Shown piece after piece: positions 1 to 8,923 of a stretch of DNA of 64,000 nt (the first letter of the stretch is position 1; each line of letters opens with the position of its first letter). The DNA lies in the NCBI GenBank assembly GCA_001602435.1, contig CP012156.1:2921898-2985897 (forward strand), read 5' to 3'. The stretch is from Hyphomonadaceae bacterium UKL13-1 (GTDB lineage Bacteria > Pseudomonadota > Alphaproteobacteria > Caulobacterales > Aquidulcibacteraceae). The translations under genes and the position numbers were made by a program. Under the pieces are notes generated by a model, which did not search any database, was not told where the DNA came from, and worked only from the letters and a program-made list of their open reading frames with translations.

Positions 1-686
1 CTTTCGAGTTTCGTCATGTTCACGCCATTGGTCGCGAACCCGCCCATGGCCTTATAGAGGGCGGCCGGAATGTTGCGGACTTGGAACACAAAGCTGGTGA
101 TGCATTTACCGTCTTCCATCTCCGCATCGTCTGGCGCGGCCGAGAGGATGACAAATCGGGTGGCATTATGGGGCTCATCCTCCACATCCGGGCGCAGGAT
201 CGGCAAGTCATAGAAGGCGGCCGCCAAGGTAGAGCCTAAAGCGGCGACGCTCTTGTCGCCCATTTCGCTGATTTCCCGGACGGCACCGGCCGTGTCCGCG
301 GTTTTGACGGCCTCTGCGCCCAGCTCACGAATGATCTTGCGGCATTGGCCCAGCGCCATGGGATGCGAGCGGACCTTTTTGATATCGGCCAAGGTCGCAC
401 CTTTGACCCCCACCAATTGGTGGTGAATAGGGGCAAAATATTCGCCAACGATATAGAGGCCCGCCTCTGGCAAAAGATGGTGTACATCGCCGACACGACC
501 GGCCAAGGTGTTCTCAATCGCAATCATGGCGCGCACGGCTTTGCCACTGGCTACCGCCGCAAAGGCGTCTTCAAACGTCTGACATGGCAAAGGCTCTAGA
601 GACGGGCAAGCCGCCTTAGCGGCAGCATGGGAATTAGCCCCCAATTCGCCCTGAAAGGCGATCTTACCTTCAACAAAGTCGCTCAC
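1..686 (-). CDS. pheA: Prephenate dehydratase, 3' end outside the window
   Basis: Converts prephenate to phenylpyruvate in phenylalanine synthesis (cytoplasm). Reading from a GTG at 686 the protein begins MSDFVEGKIAFQGELGANS, the normal start of a monofunctional alphaproteobacterial PheA. The family's catalytic region shows as NATRFVILS near residue 185, followed by the start of an ACT regulatory domain (ITSFVFQVRNIPAALYKAMG), which in this family binds phenylalanine for feedback inhibition. About 228 residues are present and the C-terminal part of the ACT domain is cut by the window edge. The GTG overlaps the kdsB stop (GTGA), so the two genes are translationally coupled. The start is GTG, with no upstream ATG competing. 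Confidence 0.93.
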   Translation of the reverse strand, partial: MSDFVEGKIAFQGELGANSHAAAKAACPSLEPLPCQTFEDAFAAVASGKAVRAMIAIENTLAGRVGDVHHLLPEAGLYIVGEYFAPIHHQLVGVKGATLADIKKVRSHPMALGQCRKIIRELGAEAVKTADTAGAVREISEMGDKSVAALGSTLAAAFYDLPILRPDVEDEPHNATRFVILSAAPDDAEMEDGKCITSFVFQVRNIPAALYKAMGGFATNGVNMTKLE

Positions 687-1441
687 GATTCCTGCTCCTG
701 GTACCAAGCTCTGGCACTTTCTAAATGTTCTGGCGTATCGACGCCCTTGGGGAATTCATCAACGGCGCGCGCCACGATGGTCATGCCCAGCTCTAACGCC
801 CGCAATTGCTCCAGCTTCTCGCGCAATTCCAGCGGCGACGGGGCGGCTGCAACAAAGCGCGCCAAAGCGCGCCGCCGCCAAACATAGAGGCCGACATGGC
901 GCTGAATGGGGCCAGGCCCCGTTGGTGCGTCTGCCCGGGTGAAATAGAGACAGCGACCCGTTGTCGCACCCCCTGCAGGATCGTCAGGCCACGAAACCAC
1001 CGCTTTCACAACATTGGGGTCAGCCCGCTCCGCCAAATCCGTGCTGGGGGAAACCAAGGTTGACAAAGCGGCGTCTGGGGCATCTTCCAGTGCGGCGAGA
1101 GCTTGTTGGATCAAAGCGGGATTAAGCGTCGGCATATCGCCTTGCAGATTGATAATTGGATCGAAATTGCCGTCGGGGTCTAATTCGGCCAGTGCGGCAT
1201 GAATTCGGTCCGAACCAGAGGGCAAATCCGGGTCTGTCAGCACCGCCATAGCCCCTGCGGCCTGTGCAGCGGCGACAATCTCAGGCTCTCCGGCAGCGAC
1301 TGCGACAGGGCCAAGGCCCGCCAAAAGCGCGCGCTCAATCACCCGGGCAATCATCGGCTTGCCCGCGATATCGGCCAGAGGCTTGCCAGGCAGCCTGGTT
1401 GCAGCCAAGCGTGCGGGGATGACGATAAGGGGTTGCGACAT
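683..1441 (-). CDS. kdsB: 3-deoxy-manno-octulosonate cytidylyltransferase (CMP-KDO synthetase)
   Basis: Activates KDO with CTP to give CMP-KDO for the LPS inner core. The protein is 252 residues, the usual KdsB length. The nucleotide-binding N-terminus IPARLAATRLPGKPLADI is intact, and the central motif reads INLQGDMPTLNP; Met replaces the Glu of the enterobacterial QGDEP. The open frame runs upstream to 1930, but similarity begins at the ATG at 1441 (MSQPLIVIPARL), which gives the family length. It is followed by pheA with a 4-base overlap and is divergent from the cytochrome c gene, leaving a 207-base shared promoter region. Confidence 0.93.
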   Translation of the reverse strand: MSQPLIVIPARLAATRLPGKPLADIAGKPMIARVIERALLAGLGPVAVAAGEPEIVAAAQAAGAMAVLTDPDLPSGSDRIHAALAELDPDGNFDPIINLQGDMPTLNPALIQQALAALEDAPDAALSTLVSPSTDLAERADPNVVKAVVSWPDDPAGGATTGRCLYFTRADAPTGPGPIQRHVGLYVWRRRALARFVAAAPSPLELREKLEQLRALELGMTIVARAVDEFPKGVDTPEHLESARAWYQEQES

Positions 1442-1648
1442 GGTGATGACCCTTTGCGAGGAGGCGTTCTTAATGCCCAAAGCCTGAGAATGCGAGCCTA
1501 AGTCTGCGCGGTGCCACAGCACAAACTGTTGAAAGCCGCTTAGACGCATGCCATAGGACAATCTAATACGCAAAGTCCGCCAAACACCTTTGAAAAGAGG
1601 GCGGGCGGTTCGGGACAACCACGCGACAACAGGGATATTAGCACCGTT

Positions 1649-2365
1649 ATGAGCAGCAACAATCTGTGGTTCAACATGGTAGCAGGCGCCGTTTTGGCGA
1701 CCGGCTTGGGCATTATGGGCCTTCGTACTTTGGGCGATATAGTTTATGCCAACAATCACGAAGCCGTTGGCTTTCCAGTAGAAGTTGCCGAAGCACCCGC
1801 CGGGGGCGCAGAAGCCGCTGCTGGTCCAGAACTGATGCCAGACTGGGGAACTGTTTTGGCTGACCCCGCCAAGACTGCGGAATTGGTTGCGCAAGGCGAC
1901 AAGCTGCACAAAGTCTGCTCGTCCTGCCATAATGTTGAGCCAGGCAGCGCCAATAAGACAGGCCCCTCACTTTATGAAGTATTTGGCCGTACCGCTGGCA
2001 CCCATGCAGGCTTTGCTTATTCCGATGCGATGAAAGCCTATGGCAAAGCTTGGGATTATGATGGCCTGTACAATTTCTTGAAGGCTCCTAAGGGCTATAT
2101 CAAGGGCACCGCCATGGCTTATGCCGGTATGGGCAAGTCGTCTGACCGCGTGGCTTTGGTTGCTTATTTGCATTCCTTGTCGCCTTCGCCAGCTGCTTTG
2201 CCTGCGCCAGATCCAACGCGTGATCCTGCCCAAGCCGCAGCCGCCGCCGCTGCAGCTCCAGCTGCTGCTCCTGCAGAAGGTGCGGCTGCCGCCCCAGCTG
2301 CCGAAGGTGCCGCACCTGCCGCCGCCCCAGCCGCTGCACCGGCCGCTGAAGCCGCACCAAAATAA
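1649..2365 (+). CDS. cycM: Membrane-anchored c-type cytochrome (CycM/c552 type) with Ala/Pro-rich tail
   Basis: Probably carries electrons between the bc1 complex and terminal oxidase on the periplasmic face of the inner membrane. An uncleaved N-terminal anchor (about residues 7-30) is followed by a class I cytochrome c domain with the haem site CSSCH and a likely axial Met in GTAMAYAG. The cytochrome domain ends near residue 180. After it comes a tail of about 50 residues made almost only of Ala, Pro, Glu and Gly. Such low-complexity extensions occur on envelope proteins, but its role is unknown. The gene is monocistronic: it is divergent from kdsB and has its own terminator at 2427-2454. 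Confidence 0.88.
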   Translation: MSSNNLWFNMVAGAVLATGLGIMGLRTLGDIVYANNHEAVGFPVEVAEAPAGGAEAAAGPELMPDWGTVLADPAKTAELVAQGDKLHKVCSSCHNVEPGSANKTGPSLYEVFGRTAGTHAGFAYSDAMKAYGKAWDYDGLYNFLKAPKGYIKGTAMAYAGMGKSSDRVALVAYLHSLSPSPAALPAPDPTRDPAQAAAAAAAAPAAAPAEGAAAAPAAEGAAPAAAPAAAPAAEAAPK

Positions 2366-2426
2366 ATCTGGTCGGCTCTATAAGCCGGTCCATATTTAGA
2401 CCTGAAACAAACGAAAATTGGAAAGT

Positions 2427-2454
2427 GGGGCAAGTTAGGCTAACTTGCCCCTTT
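2427..2454 (+). terminator. Rho-independent terminator after cycM
   Basis: A perfect 11-bp stem (GGGGCAAGTTA pairs with TAACTTGCCCC) with a 3-base loop is followed by TTT. It lies 60 bases after the cycM stop and 33 bases before etfB, so it separates the two transcription units. Confidence 0.75.
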
Positions 2455-2486
2455 AAAACCAAAAGCTCACTCAGTGGAGACGCCCC

Positions 2487-3233
2487 ATGAAAGTCCTCGT
2501 ACCCGTTAAGCGGGTCATTGATTATAACGTGAAGGTCCGCGTAAAGCCCGATCAAACCGGGGTGGACTTGGCCAACGTCAAGATGTCGATGAACCCTTTC
2601 TGCGAGATCGCCGTTGAAGAAGCCGTGCGCCTGAAAGAAAAGGGCGTCGTTTCTGAGATTGTGGCCGTCTCCATTGGTCCTCAACAAGCGCAAGAAACCA
2701 TCCGCACCGCTTTGGCGATGGGTGCTGACCGTGGCATCCTAATCCAAACCGATGACGACCTTGAGCCTCTGGCGGTTGCGAAATTGCTGAAAGCCGTGGT
2801 CGCCGAAGAAGCGCCAGAATTGGTTCTGATGGGCAAGCAAGCCATTGATGGCGACAATAATGCTACCGGCCAAATGATGGCTGCATTGTTGGGCTGGCCA
2901 CAAGCCACCTTCGCGTCGAAAGTTGAAATCGCCGACGGCAAAGCGACCGTTACACGCGAAATCGACGGTGGTTTGCAGACCTTGGAAGTGGCTTTGCCAG
3001 CCATCGTCACCGCAGACTTGCGCTTGAACGAGCCACGCTATGCCTCACTGCCAAACATCATGAAGGCCAAGAAAAAGCCAATCGACGTCAAGTCGACCGG
3101 CGATTATGGCGTCGATGTCTCGCCACGTCTGAAAGTATTGAAAGTGACCGAACCACCAAAGCGCGCTGGCGGCATCAAAGTCGAAAGTGCTGAGCAATTG
3201 GTCGGCAAACTCAAGGAAGCAGGGGTTCTCTAA
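2487..3233 (+). CDS. etfB: Electron transfer flavoprotein subunit beta
   Basis: Forms a heterodimer with EtfA that takes electrons from acyl-CoA and other dehydrogenases and passes them to ETF-ubiquinone oxidoreductase. The 248 residues match the family's length. The N-terminus [19 protein letters not shown] and the AMP-binding region [14 protein letters not shown] are typical. The conserved loop around [21 protein letters not shown], known from the family as the segment docking on dehydrogenase partners, is present. The ATG is preceded by a GGAGA Shine-Dalgarno. It overlaps etfA by one base (TAATG), so both subunits are coupled. Confidence 0.96.
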   Translation: MKVLVPVKRVIDYNVKVRVKPDQTGVDLANVKMSMNPFCEIAVEEAVRLKEKGVVSEIVAVSIGPQQAQETIRTALAMGADRGILIQTDDDLEPLAVAKLLKAVVAEEAPELVLMGKQAIDGDNNATGQMMAALLGWPQATFASKVEIADGKATVTREIDGGLQTLEVALPAIVTADLRLNEPRYASLPNIMKAKKKPIDVKSTGDYGVDVSPRLKVLKVTEPPKRAGGIKVESAEQLVGKLKEAGVL

Positions 3234-4177
3234 TGGCAGTTCTCGTTGTTGCTGAGCACGATAATGCGTCTGTGAAGGACGCAACCAACAAGACGGTGAC
3301 CGCCGCTTTGGCCTTGTCGTCAGACGTCGACGTTTTGGTCGCGGGCCTTGGTGCGGGTGCCGCTGCTGCGGCTGCCGCTGGCATTGCTGGTGTTCGTAAA
3401 GTCCTCCACGCTGAAGGCGCAGCCTTTGATCAAGGCGTGGCAGAAGCTGTTGAAGGCCTCGTGGTACCCCTGATGGCCAATTATGACGCGGTTTTGTTTG
3501 CGGCCACCGCAACCGGCAAGAATGCGGCCCCCCGCATCGCAGCTGCCCTGGACGTTTCGCCCATCTCGGAAATCCAAGAAGTCGTGAACGCCTCAACTTT
3601 CGTGCGTCCAATCTATGCCGGCAACGCGCTGGAAACGATTGAAACCTCGGACTCCAAGAAGGTGATCACCGTTCGCACCACCGCTTTTGCCGCTGCTGGC
3701 ACGGGTGGGTCTGCTTCGGTAGAAGCCGTCACGGCGGGCGCGCCTTCGGCAGACGTCACGTTCAAGGGTGCTGAGATCGTCAAGTCTGACCGTCCCGAAC
3801 TGGCCGGCGCCAAGCGCGTTGTGTCAGGTGGTCGCGCCATGGGCTCGGCGGACGAGTTCCACAATGTGATCGAGCCTTTGGCCGACAAATTGGGCGCTGC
3901 TGTCGGTGCTTCACGCGCAGCTGTAGACGCAGGCTATGCGCCGAACGACTACCAAGTCGGCCAAACCGGCAAGGTTGTCGCGCCAGAGCTTTATGTGGCT
4001 GTGGGGATTTCTGGTGCCATCCAGCATTTGGCGGGCATGAAGGATTCCAAAGTCATCGTCGCCATCAACAAAGATGCTGATGCGCCAATCTTCGCGATTG
4101 CCGATTATGGCTTGGTTGCTGACTATAAGTCGGCTGTGCCAGAACTGATGGGCGAATTGGCGAAAGCTGGCCTGTAA
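3233..4177 (+). CDS. etfA: Electron transfer flavoprotein subunit alpha
   Basis: The FAD-binding partner of EtfB. At 314 residues it is full length. The C-terminal FAD domain is recognisable from [12 protein letters not shown], the [34 protein letters not shown] segment and [22 protein letters not shown], where FAD contacts lie in the family. It starts on the stop codon of etfB. It ends against a strong hairpin that also serves the converging glycosyltransferase gene. Confidence 0.96.
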   Translation: MAVLVVAEHDNASVKDATNKTVTAALALSSDVDVLVAGLGAGAAAAAAAGIAGVRKVLHAEGAAFDQGVAEAVEGLVVPLMANYDAVLFAATATGKNAAPRIAAALDVSPISEIQEVVNASTFVRPIYAGNALETIETSDSKKVITVRTTAFAAAGTGGSASVEAVTAGAPSADVTFKGAEIVKSDRPELAGAKRVVSGGRAMGSADEFHNVIEPLADKLGAAVGASRAAVDAGYAPNDYQVGQTGKVVAPELYVAVGISGAIQHLAGMKDSKVIVAINKDADAPIFAIADYGLVADYKSAVPELMGELAKAGL

Positions 4178-4212
4178 TCCTACAACCTGCCTTCGGGCAC
4201 GGGTTTGAAAAC

Positions 4213-4246
4213 AAAACGCTTCCTTGCTTGGCAGGGAAGCGTTTTT
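4213..4246. terminator. Bidirectional terminator between etfA and the converging GT2 gene
   Basis: An 11-bp perfect stem (AAAACGCTTCC pairs with GGAAGCGTTTT) encloses an 11-base loop. It has A residues on its left and T residues on its right, so it can terminate transcription from both sides. It lies between the two convergent stop codons at 4177 and 4261. Confidence 0.8.
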
Positions 4247-4260
4247 GTTATGGGGTCAGT

Positions 4261-5208
4261 CTAGATCTGAAAGCGGCGGTCTTGGGCCGCCAGATAAGCA
4301 AAGCGCTTTACCTCGCGACGGCCACGCGTCACCGTATCGAGGACAAGGCCTGAAAACACAGAAATCACAGAAGTAATCATCAAAGCGCTGGCCAAAATGG
4401 CTGTCGGGAAGCGCGAAACGAGGCCAGTCTCCCAAAACTCCAGCACGACCGGGATACCCAGAAACAAAGCTGTCATCGCCAGCACCACGCCTAAGATGCT
4501 AAAAACCGCCAATGGCCTTTCTTCGCGCACAAACAGGCCGATGATCGAGACGATCCGGATGCCATCGCGAATGGTATTGAGCTTGGAAATCGATCCCTCA
4601 GGCCGCTCGGCATACGGGGTTGGTTGTTCCTTGATGGTCATGCGGAGCTCAAGCGCATGCACCATCAGCTCGGTCTCAATCTCAAACCCGCGCGAATGGG
4701 CCGGAAAAGATTTCACAAAGCGGCGAGAAAAAATCTTATAACCCGACAGCATGTCCGTGGTCATTTGGCCAAACACGGCACTGACCAAGCCCGTCAACAA
4801 GCGATTGCCAAAGCGGTGGCCCGGCCGATAGGCCTTCACAGCCGTGTCCACACGGGCACCATTGACCAGATCGGCATGGGTGGAAACCATCAGCTCAATC
4901 AAATTTGGGGCCGAAGGCGCGTGATAGGTGGCGTCGCCATCAATCATCACATAGATATCGGCCTCAATGTCCGCAAACATCCGGCGAACAACTTCGCCTT
5001 TGCCGGGTCGATCTTCTCGGCGCACGATGGCACCGGCAGCAACGGCGCGCTCAAAGGTGTCGTCAGTCGAGCGGTTGTCATAGACATAGATCTTCGCATC
5101 AGGCAGCGCTGCGGCAAAGTCTTTGACGACAGTCGCTACGGTTGCACCTTCATTGTAGCAGGGCACCAGAACCGCAATTGATAGATCGTGTTTGTATAAG
5201 TCTGACAT
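4261..5208 (-). CDS. Family 2 glycosyltransferase, polyprenyl-phosphate sugar transferase type
   Basis: Likely transfers a sugar to a polyprenyl phosphate (DPM1/ArnC/GtrB-like), giving a lipid-linked donor. The 315-residue product has a GT-A domain starting IAVLVPCYNEGATVATVV. It has a DGD metal-binding motif in VMIDGDATYHA and the acceptor region LSGYKIFSRRF. Two C-terminal membrane helices (roughly residues 230-255 and 268-292) are present. The ATG at 5208 starts MSDLYKHDLSIAV; longer in-frame sequence to 5481 lacks family similarity and would overlap the divergent gene. It faces the ArnT-like gene across 180 bases, a pairing in which the GT2 makes the lipid-linked sugar that the GT83 enzyme uses. 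The pairing is inference. Confidence 0.85.
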   Translation of the reverse strand: MSDLYKHDLSIAVLVPCYNEGATVATVVKDFAAALPDAKIYVYDNRSTDDTFERAVAAGAIVRREDRPGKGEVVRRMFADIEADIYVMIDGDATYHAPSAPNLIELMVSTHADLVNGARVDTAVKAYRPGHRFGNRLLTGLVSAVFGQMTTDMLSGYKIFSRRFVKSFPAHSRGFEIETELMVHALELRMTIKEQPTPYAERPEGSISKLNTIRDGIRIVSIIGLFVREERPLAVFSILGVVLAMTALFLGIPVVLEFWETGLVSRFPTAILASALMITSVISVFSGLVLDTVTRGRREVKRFAYLAAQDRRFQI

Positions 5209-5388
5209 CAGAACCTCTAAGCCACTTTTGCCATAGGGTGGATTGCCTGAATTACGAAACGGGATTCGCACCAATCGCCTAGCGCGCAGAACGATCCGAC
5301 GTGAATTGCCACAGTCAGACGGAGTAGCTAGAGGGATTGGCGAGATTTGCTGCGATAGACGCATCACAGCTTGATTGAGGAAACCGGC

Positions 5389-7131
5389 GTGTCTGAACAA
5401 GTCCAAGATGTCCCAGCCCAGAAGAAGCATCGCTATGGCTTGGACCTCCTCGACTTCTTCTGCCAAGGCTGGCGACCGCACGCGCTGATCCTTGTGGTCT
5501 TGCTCGCTTGCGCTTTACCGGGCTTTTTGGCGCTACAGCCGTTGGACCGCGATGAGAGCCGCTTTGTGCAAGCGACCACCCAGATGTTTGAAACCGGTGA
5601 TTTCATCCGCATCAGCTTTCAAGATGAGCCTCGGAATAAAAAGCCCATAGGCATTCACTGGCTGCAGGCTGCGACCGCAGGCCCACTCCATGGACCCGAA
5701 ACCCGAACGATACAGACCTTTCGTATCCCATCCTTACTGGGCGCTGGTTTAGCTGCGCTGTGCGTTTTTCAAATCGGGACCCTTCTCTATAGCCGTCGCG
5801 TTGGCCTCGTGGCAGGCATCGCCATTGCTTGTGGGCTTTTGCTATCCACCGAGGCGGGAATCGCCAAGACAGATGCAGCGCTCGCTGGCTTTACGGCCTT
5901 GGCTTATCTGGGGCTGGCGAAATTACGGTCACCTTCGGCGGGCAGATCGACAGATTGGGCACCTTGGGCACTGTGGGTTGGCCTTGGCATGGCGGCTTTG
6001 ATCAAAGGCCCAATTGGACCGCTCTTGGTAATCCTTTCTGGACTGATGCTGCTGGTGTGGGAGCGCGACTTTGGCTGGGTAAAGCGCGCCGCGCATTGGC
6101 CGTCGATGCTTCTGGCGGCGGCGATCGTCCTGCCGTGGTATATCGCAATCTGGCAGGCAACCAATGGCCAGTTTTTCTTCGATGCTGTAGGCCAGGACCT
6201 TGCACCCAAGCTTGCCGGACAATCAGAGAATAAGAGCGTCCCACCGGGTGCCCATCTACTCTTGTCGCCAGTCATCTTCTGGCCCGGCAGCATCCTGATC
6301 CCGCTTGCTCTTTGGACTGCCTGGCGAGAGCGCAAAGATACTCGCGTGCACTTTCTCTTAGCTTGGTTGGTTCCTGGTTGGCTGATGTTTGAAGCAGCTC
6401 CAGCCAAGCTTGCCCATTATACCCTGCCAGTTCATGGCGCAGTTTTGCTGTTAGGGGCGGTTGGGCTTTTCAGTGCGGGTTGGCAGAAAGCGTGGCTGCG
6501 TTGGACGAGTGTCGCAGTTTTGGCCTTTGGCACCTTAATCATGACGGCGCTACCGCTTGTGCTCGCACAGGACGTTGCAGAGGGCGCGCAGACCCATGCC
6601 CTGCAAGCAAGTGCGGCCATCGGACTAGCAGGGATTGTCGCGCTGGTGTTGGTGATCCGCCAAACCCGTTGGGCGGCGGGGGCCTTGATCGGTACCGCCA
6701 TGGTTGCCAGCCTTGCGATCAAAGGCCTGTTTGTGCCGTCGATCCCGCAATTGGATTTGAGTCAGCGAATTTCTGCCGCTTTGATCAAAGAGGGTTTGCA
6801 CCCCCGCCTGTCCCCTGGACAGCCCGGCCCCTTGATTGGGGCAGGCTATCAAGAGCCCAGCCTCATCTTCCTGACCCGAAGCGATTCCGCATTATCCAGC
6901 GTGACAGCCGCTGTCGCCGCGGCAAAGCCCGGGGTTGGCCTTGTAGTCAATGCGGACCCACAATTTGAGGCCCCGCTGATCGAAGGCTTGGCCCAAAAGG
7001 GCTTAAGCGTCGCTTGGCGCGGTGCGCCACTCGCTGGCCTCAACTATTCAAAGGGCGATGACGTGACCCTGAAGATTGGCGAGGTTGTGGCTTCGCCTAT
7101 ACGTATTCAGGCGAGCGGCCCCCAGCGCTAG
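5389..7131 (+). CDS. ArnT/PMT-like integral membrane glycosyltransferase (GT83 type)
   Basis: A polytopic inner-membrane protein of about 580 residues expected to move a sugar from a polyprenyl-phosphate donor onto lipid A or another envelope acceptor. The first periplasmic loop carries the family signature LDRDESRFVQATTQM followed by PRNKKPIGIHWLQ, as in ArnT. About a dozen hydrophobic helices follow, then a roughly 110-residue soluble C-terminal part. The GTG at 5389 has GAGGAA six bases upstream and is preferred over the TTG at 5371. The acceptor cannot be read from sequence. It converges on the IclR gene, and their ends overlap by 35 bases. Confidence 0.83.
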   Translation: MSEQVQDVPAQKKHRYGLDLLDFFCQGWRPHALILVVLLACALPGFLALQPLDRDESRFVQATTQMFETGDFIRISFQDEPRNKKPIGIHWLQAATAGPLHGPETRTIQTFRIPSLLGAGLAALCVFQIGTLLYSRRVGLVAGIAIACGLLLSTEAGIAKTDAALAGFTALAYLGLAKLRSPSAGRSTDWAPWALWVGLGMAALIKGPIGPLLVILSGLMLLVWERDFGWVKRAAHWPSMLLAAAIVLPWYIAIWQATNGQFFFDAVGQDLAPKLAGQSENKSVPPGAHLLLSPVIFWPGSILIPLALWTAWRERKDTRVHFLLAWLVPGWLMFEAAPAKLAHYTLPVHGAVLLLGAVGLFSAGWQKAWLRWTSVAVLAFGTLIMTALPLVLAQDVAEGAQTHALQASAAIGLAGIVALVLVIRQTRWAAGALIGTAMVASLAIKGLFVPSIPQLDLSQRISAALIKEGLHPRLSPGQPGPLIGAGYQEPSLIFLTRSDSALSSVTAAVAAAKPGVGLVVNADPQFEAPLIEGLAQKGLSVAWRGAPLAGLNYSKGDDVTLKIGEVVASPIRIQASGPQR

Positions 7132-7927
7132 ACCGAGGTCCTTGCGCCGCGGGTGGGGCGAATTCCAAATAGGCTTGGCGAATATCGGCCGCTAAATGCT
7201 GCAACTTCGGCAAAAGCTCACCAATCGCGCGATCATCGCTCAACGCAGAGCGAATAAAGCGCACCGTCACCGCCGCGAGCACCTCTGGACCCTCACCAGC
7301 GGAAGGCCGCAGAACGGGAACTGCAATATTGATCTCGCCACCGACTGGCTTCGCATCAAAGGCAAAGCCGCGGGTTCGGATGGTTTCCAATTGCCCCTTC
7401 AGCGACGTTTGTCCATGACGGTGAAGACCGATTTCCTCGAGCAGATTGCGCTTCTGCGAGGTTTCAAACGCCTGCACGACTTGCCCAGCACCGGATTCGA
7501 AAAGATCGGCATGGGCACCACTGGTGAGGCGATTGAGGGCAAGCGGGCTGGTCCGATCGGTTGCCGCACGCAGCGTGAGATCCGAACCGGTCAAAGTCCA
7601 AATTCCAACGGGCCAAAGGATTTGCTTGCCCAGCGTGGCAATCAAGGGCCAAGCCCCTTCCCGGATCCAAGCTTCGTTCTGCGCACCCTCGGCGAGATTG
7701 GTCACCGCCAAGGTCGGGCGATAGCGATCATCCATTTCATCGCGAATCACAAAACCACCCTGACATAGGGTTTCTAGGATTCGATACGCGGTCGTTCGCG
7801 GAACACGGGCACGCTCTGCCACTTCTGTGACGGTCATACCGTCTTGGCCGTTTAGCGCGCGCAGCGCTTCTAAACCGCGTAATAATGCACGTATTGGGCG
7901 CACTGGTTCTGAATGGTCGTCTAGCAT
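7097..7927 (-). CDS. IclR-family transcriptional regulator
   Basis: A 276-residue regulator. The N-terminal winged helix-turn-helix is MTVTEVAERARVPRTTAYRILETLCQGGFV (about residues 30-60), followed by an effector-binding domain. The GGEINIAVPV segment near residue 200 is where this family usually contacts its ligand. The family controls aromatic and small-carbon metabolism genes, but no catabolic operon lies next to it, so the target is unknown. The 132 bases upstream are AT-rich and hold the short palindrome CCAATTTTTTGG, a possible autoregulatory site. Its 3' end overlaps that of the ArnT-like gene on the other strand. Confidence 0.85.
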   Translation of the reverse strand: MLDDHSEPVRPIRALLRGLEALRALNGQDGMTVTEVAERARVPRTTAYRILETLCQGGFVIRDEMDDRYRPTLAVTNLAEGAQNEAWIREGAWPLIATLGKQILWPVGIWTLTGSDLTLRAATDRTSPLALNRLTSGAHADLFESGAGQVVQAFETSQKRNLLEEIGLHRHGQTSLKGQLETIRTRGFAFDAKPVGGEINIAVPVLRPSAGEGPEVLAAVTVRFIRSALSDDRAIGELLPKLQHLAADIRQAYLEFAPPAAQGPRSSAGGRSPEYV

Positions 7928-8059
7928 CAGGTACCCCTTATCTCCGTGTGCGCACTCGATCCCCCACAGAAAAGAATGTGACTAATTTTATTGACACAAT
8001 AATGCGTCCAATTTTTTGGAATATCAAGGGGAGATCAAGTAGCGCGCTGCGTTAACTCA

Positions 8060-8923
8060 TTATTTTGCGCGGATAATCCGTTTGAGAATCGCAAGTGCCA
8101 GCAAAGGGGCGACCAAGAGGACGCAAAGATGTCCAAACGGTGGACGTGCATATTTCCAAAAATAATACAAAAAGCTCTGCAGCTTAGCGGTTTCGACACG
8201 CCAAGAGGCTGCCTGACTCGTGCCGCCAATATGTGTCGCTCGCGCGGCTGGATCGAACATAACTTTGCCACCACCAAGACCATAGCGATGGCAGAGATCA
8301 ATGTCCTCAACATGGAGGAAGTAAGCCTCGTCAAACCCACCAATCCGCCAAAACGAATCGGACCGAGTTGCCATTAATGCGCCGGAAACAACCGGGACTT
8401 CTATCGGGGCGACAGGCATAGGCTCGCGGTTGCGGTTAAAGTCACGCCAGATCCCTGCCTCTGGGCCCGGCCGCCCAAGCCCAGCGAAACTGACGCAGGC
8501 CGACCAGAGCGATAGCGTGCCGCGGCGGGCTCCGCGTTGTTCAAGACCTTGCTCGTCACAAATATGGCCACCAATAAGGCTTGCCACATCCGTATCTGCC
8601 AGAGCTGCCAACTTGGCCAGCGTCCCTGTTTCGACCACACAATCGGGATTGACGAAAACAAGGACAGGGCACGTGGCCGCACGCGCGCCAAGATTGCAAG
8701 CCCGACTAAAGCCGATGTTGCCATGCCCTGTGATGAGCTTCAAACGAGGCTCGCGCCCCGCCCAATTTGCCAGTTCCTCTAAAACCGCGTCGGGATTGCC
8801 ATTATTGACGAGCACGATCTCCGCGCAGGCCGGAGCGGCCAAAAGGCCTTTCAAGCAAGCGCGAAGAATTTCCCCGCTATGATAGGTTACAACAATGGCG
8901 CTGATACGGGCCTCAGTCCCCAC
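8060..8923 (-). CDS. Family 2 glycosyltransferase (rhamnosyltransferase-like)
   Basis: A 287-residue GT2 enzyme. The GT-A start ISAIVVTYHSGEILRACLKGLL is clear, as is the DXD-like VFVNPDCVV, then PVVSGALMATRSDSFWRIGGFDEAYFLHVEDIDLCHRYG. This ED motif is typical of WbbL/rhamnosyl-type enzymes that extend polysaccharide repeat units. A final hydrophobic stretch is near the C-terminus. It starts with GTG at 8923, 11 bases inside the upstream O-antigen ligase-like gene, so it is in the thrS operon. Sugar specificity is not predictable from the sequence. Confidence 0.85.
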   Translation of the reverse strand: MGTEARISAIVVTYHSGEILRACLKGLLAAPACAEIVLVNNGNPDAVLEELANWAGREPRLKLITGHGNIGFSRACNLGARAATCPVLVFVNPDCVVETGTLAKLAALADTDVASLIGGHICDEQGLEQRGARRGTLSLWSACVSFAGLGRPGPEAGIWRDFNRNREPMPVAPIEVPVVSGALMATRSDSFWRIGGFDEAYFLHVEDIDLCHRYGLGGGKVMFDPAARATHIGGTSQAASWRVETAKLQSFLYYFWKYARPPFGHLCVLLVAPLLALAILKRIIRAK

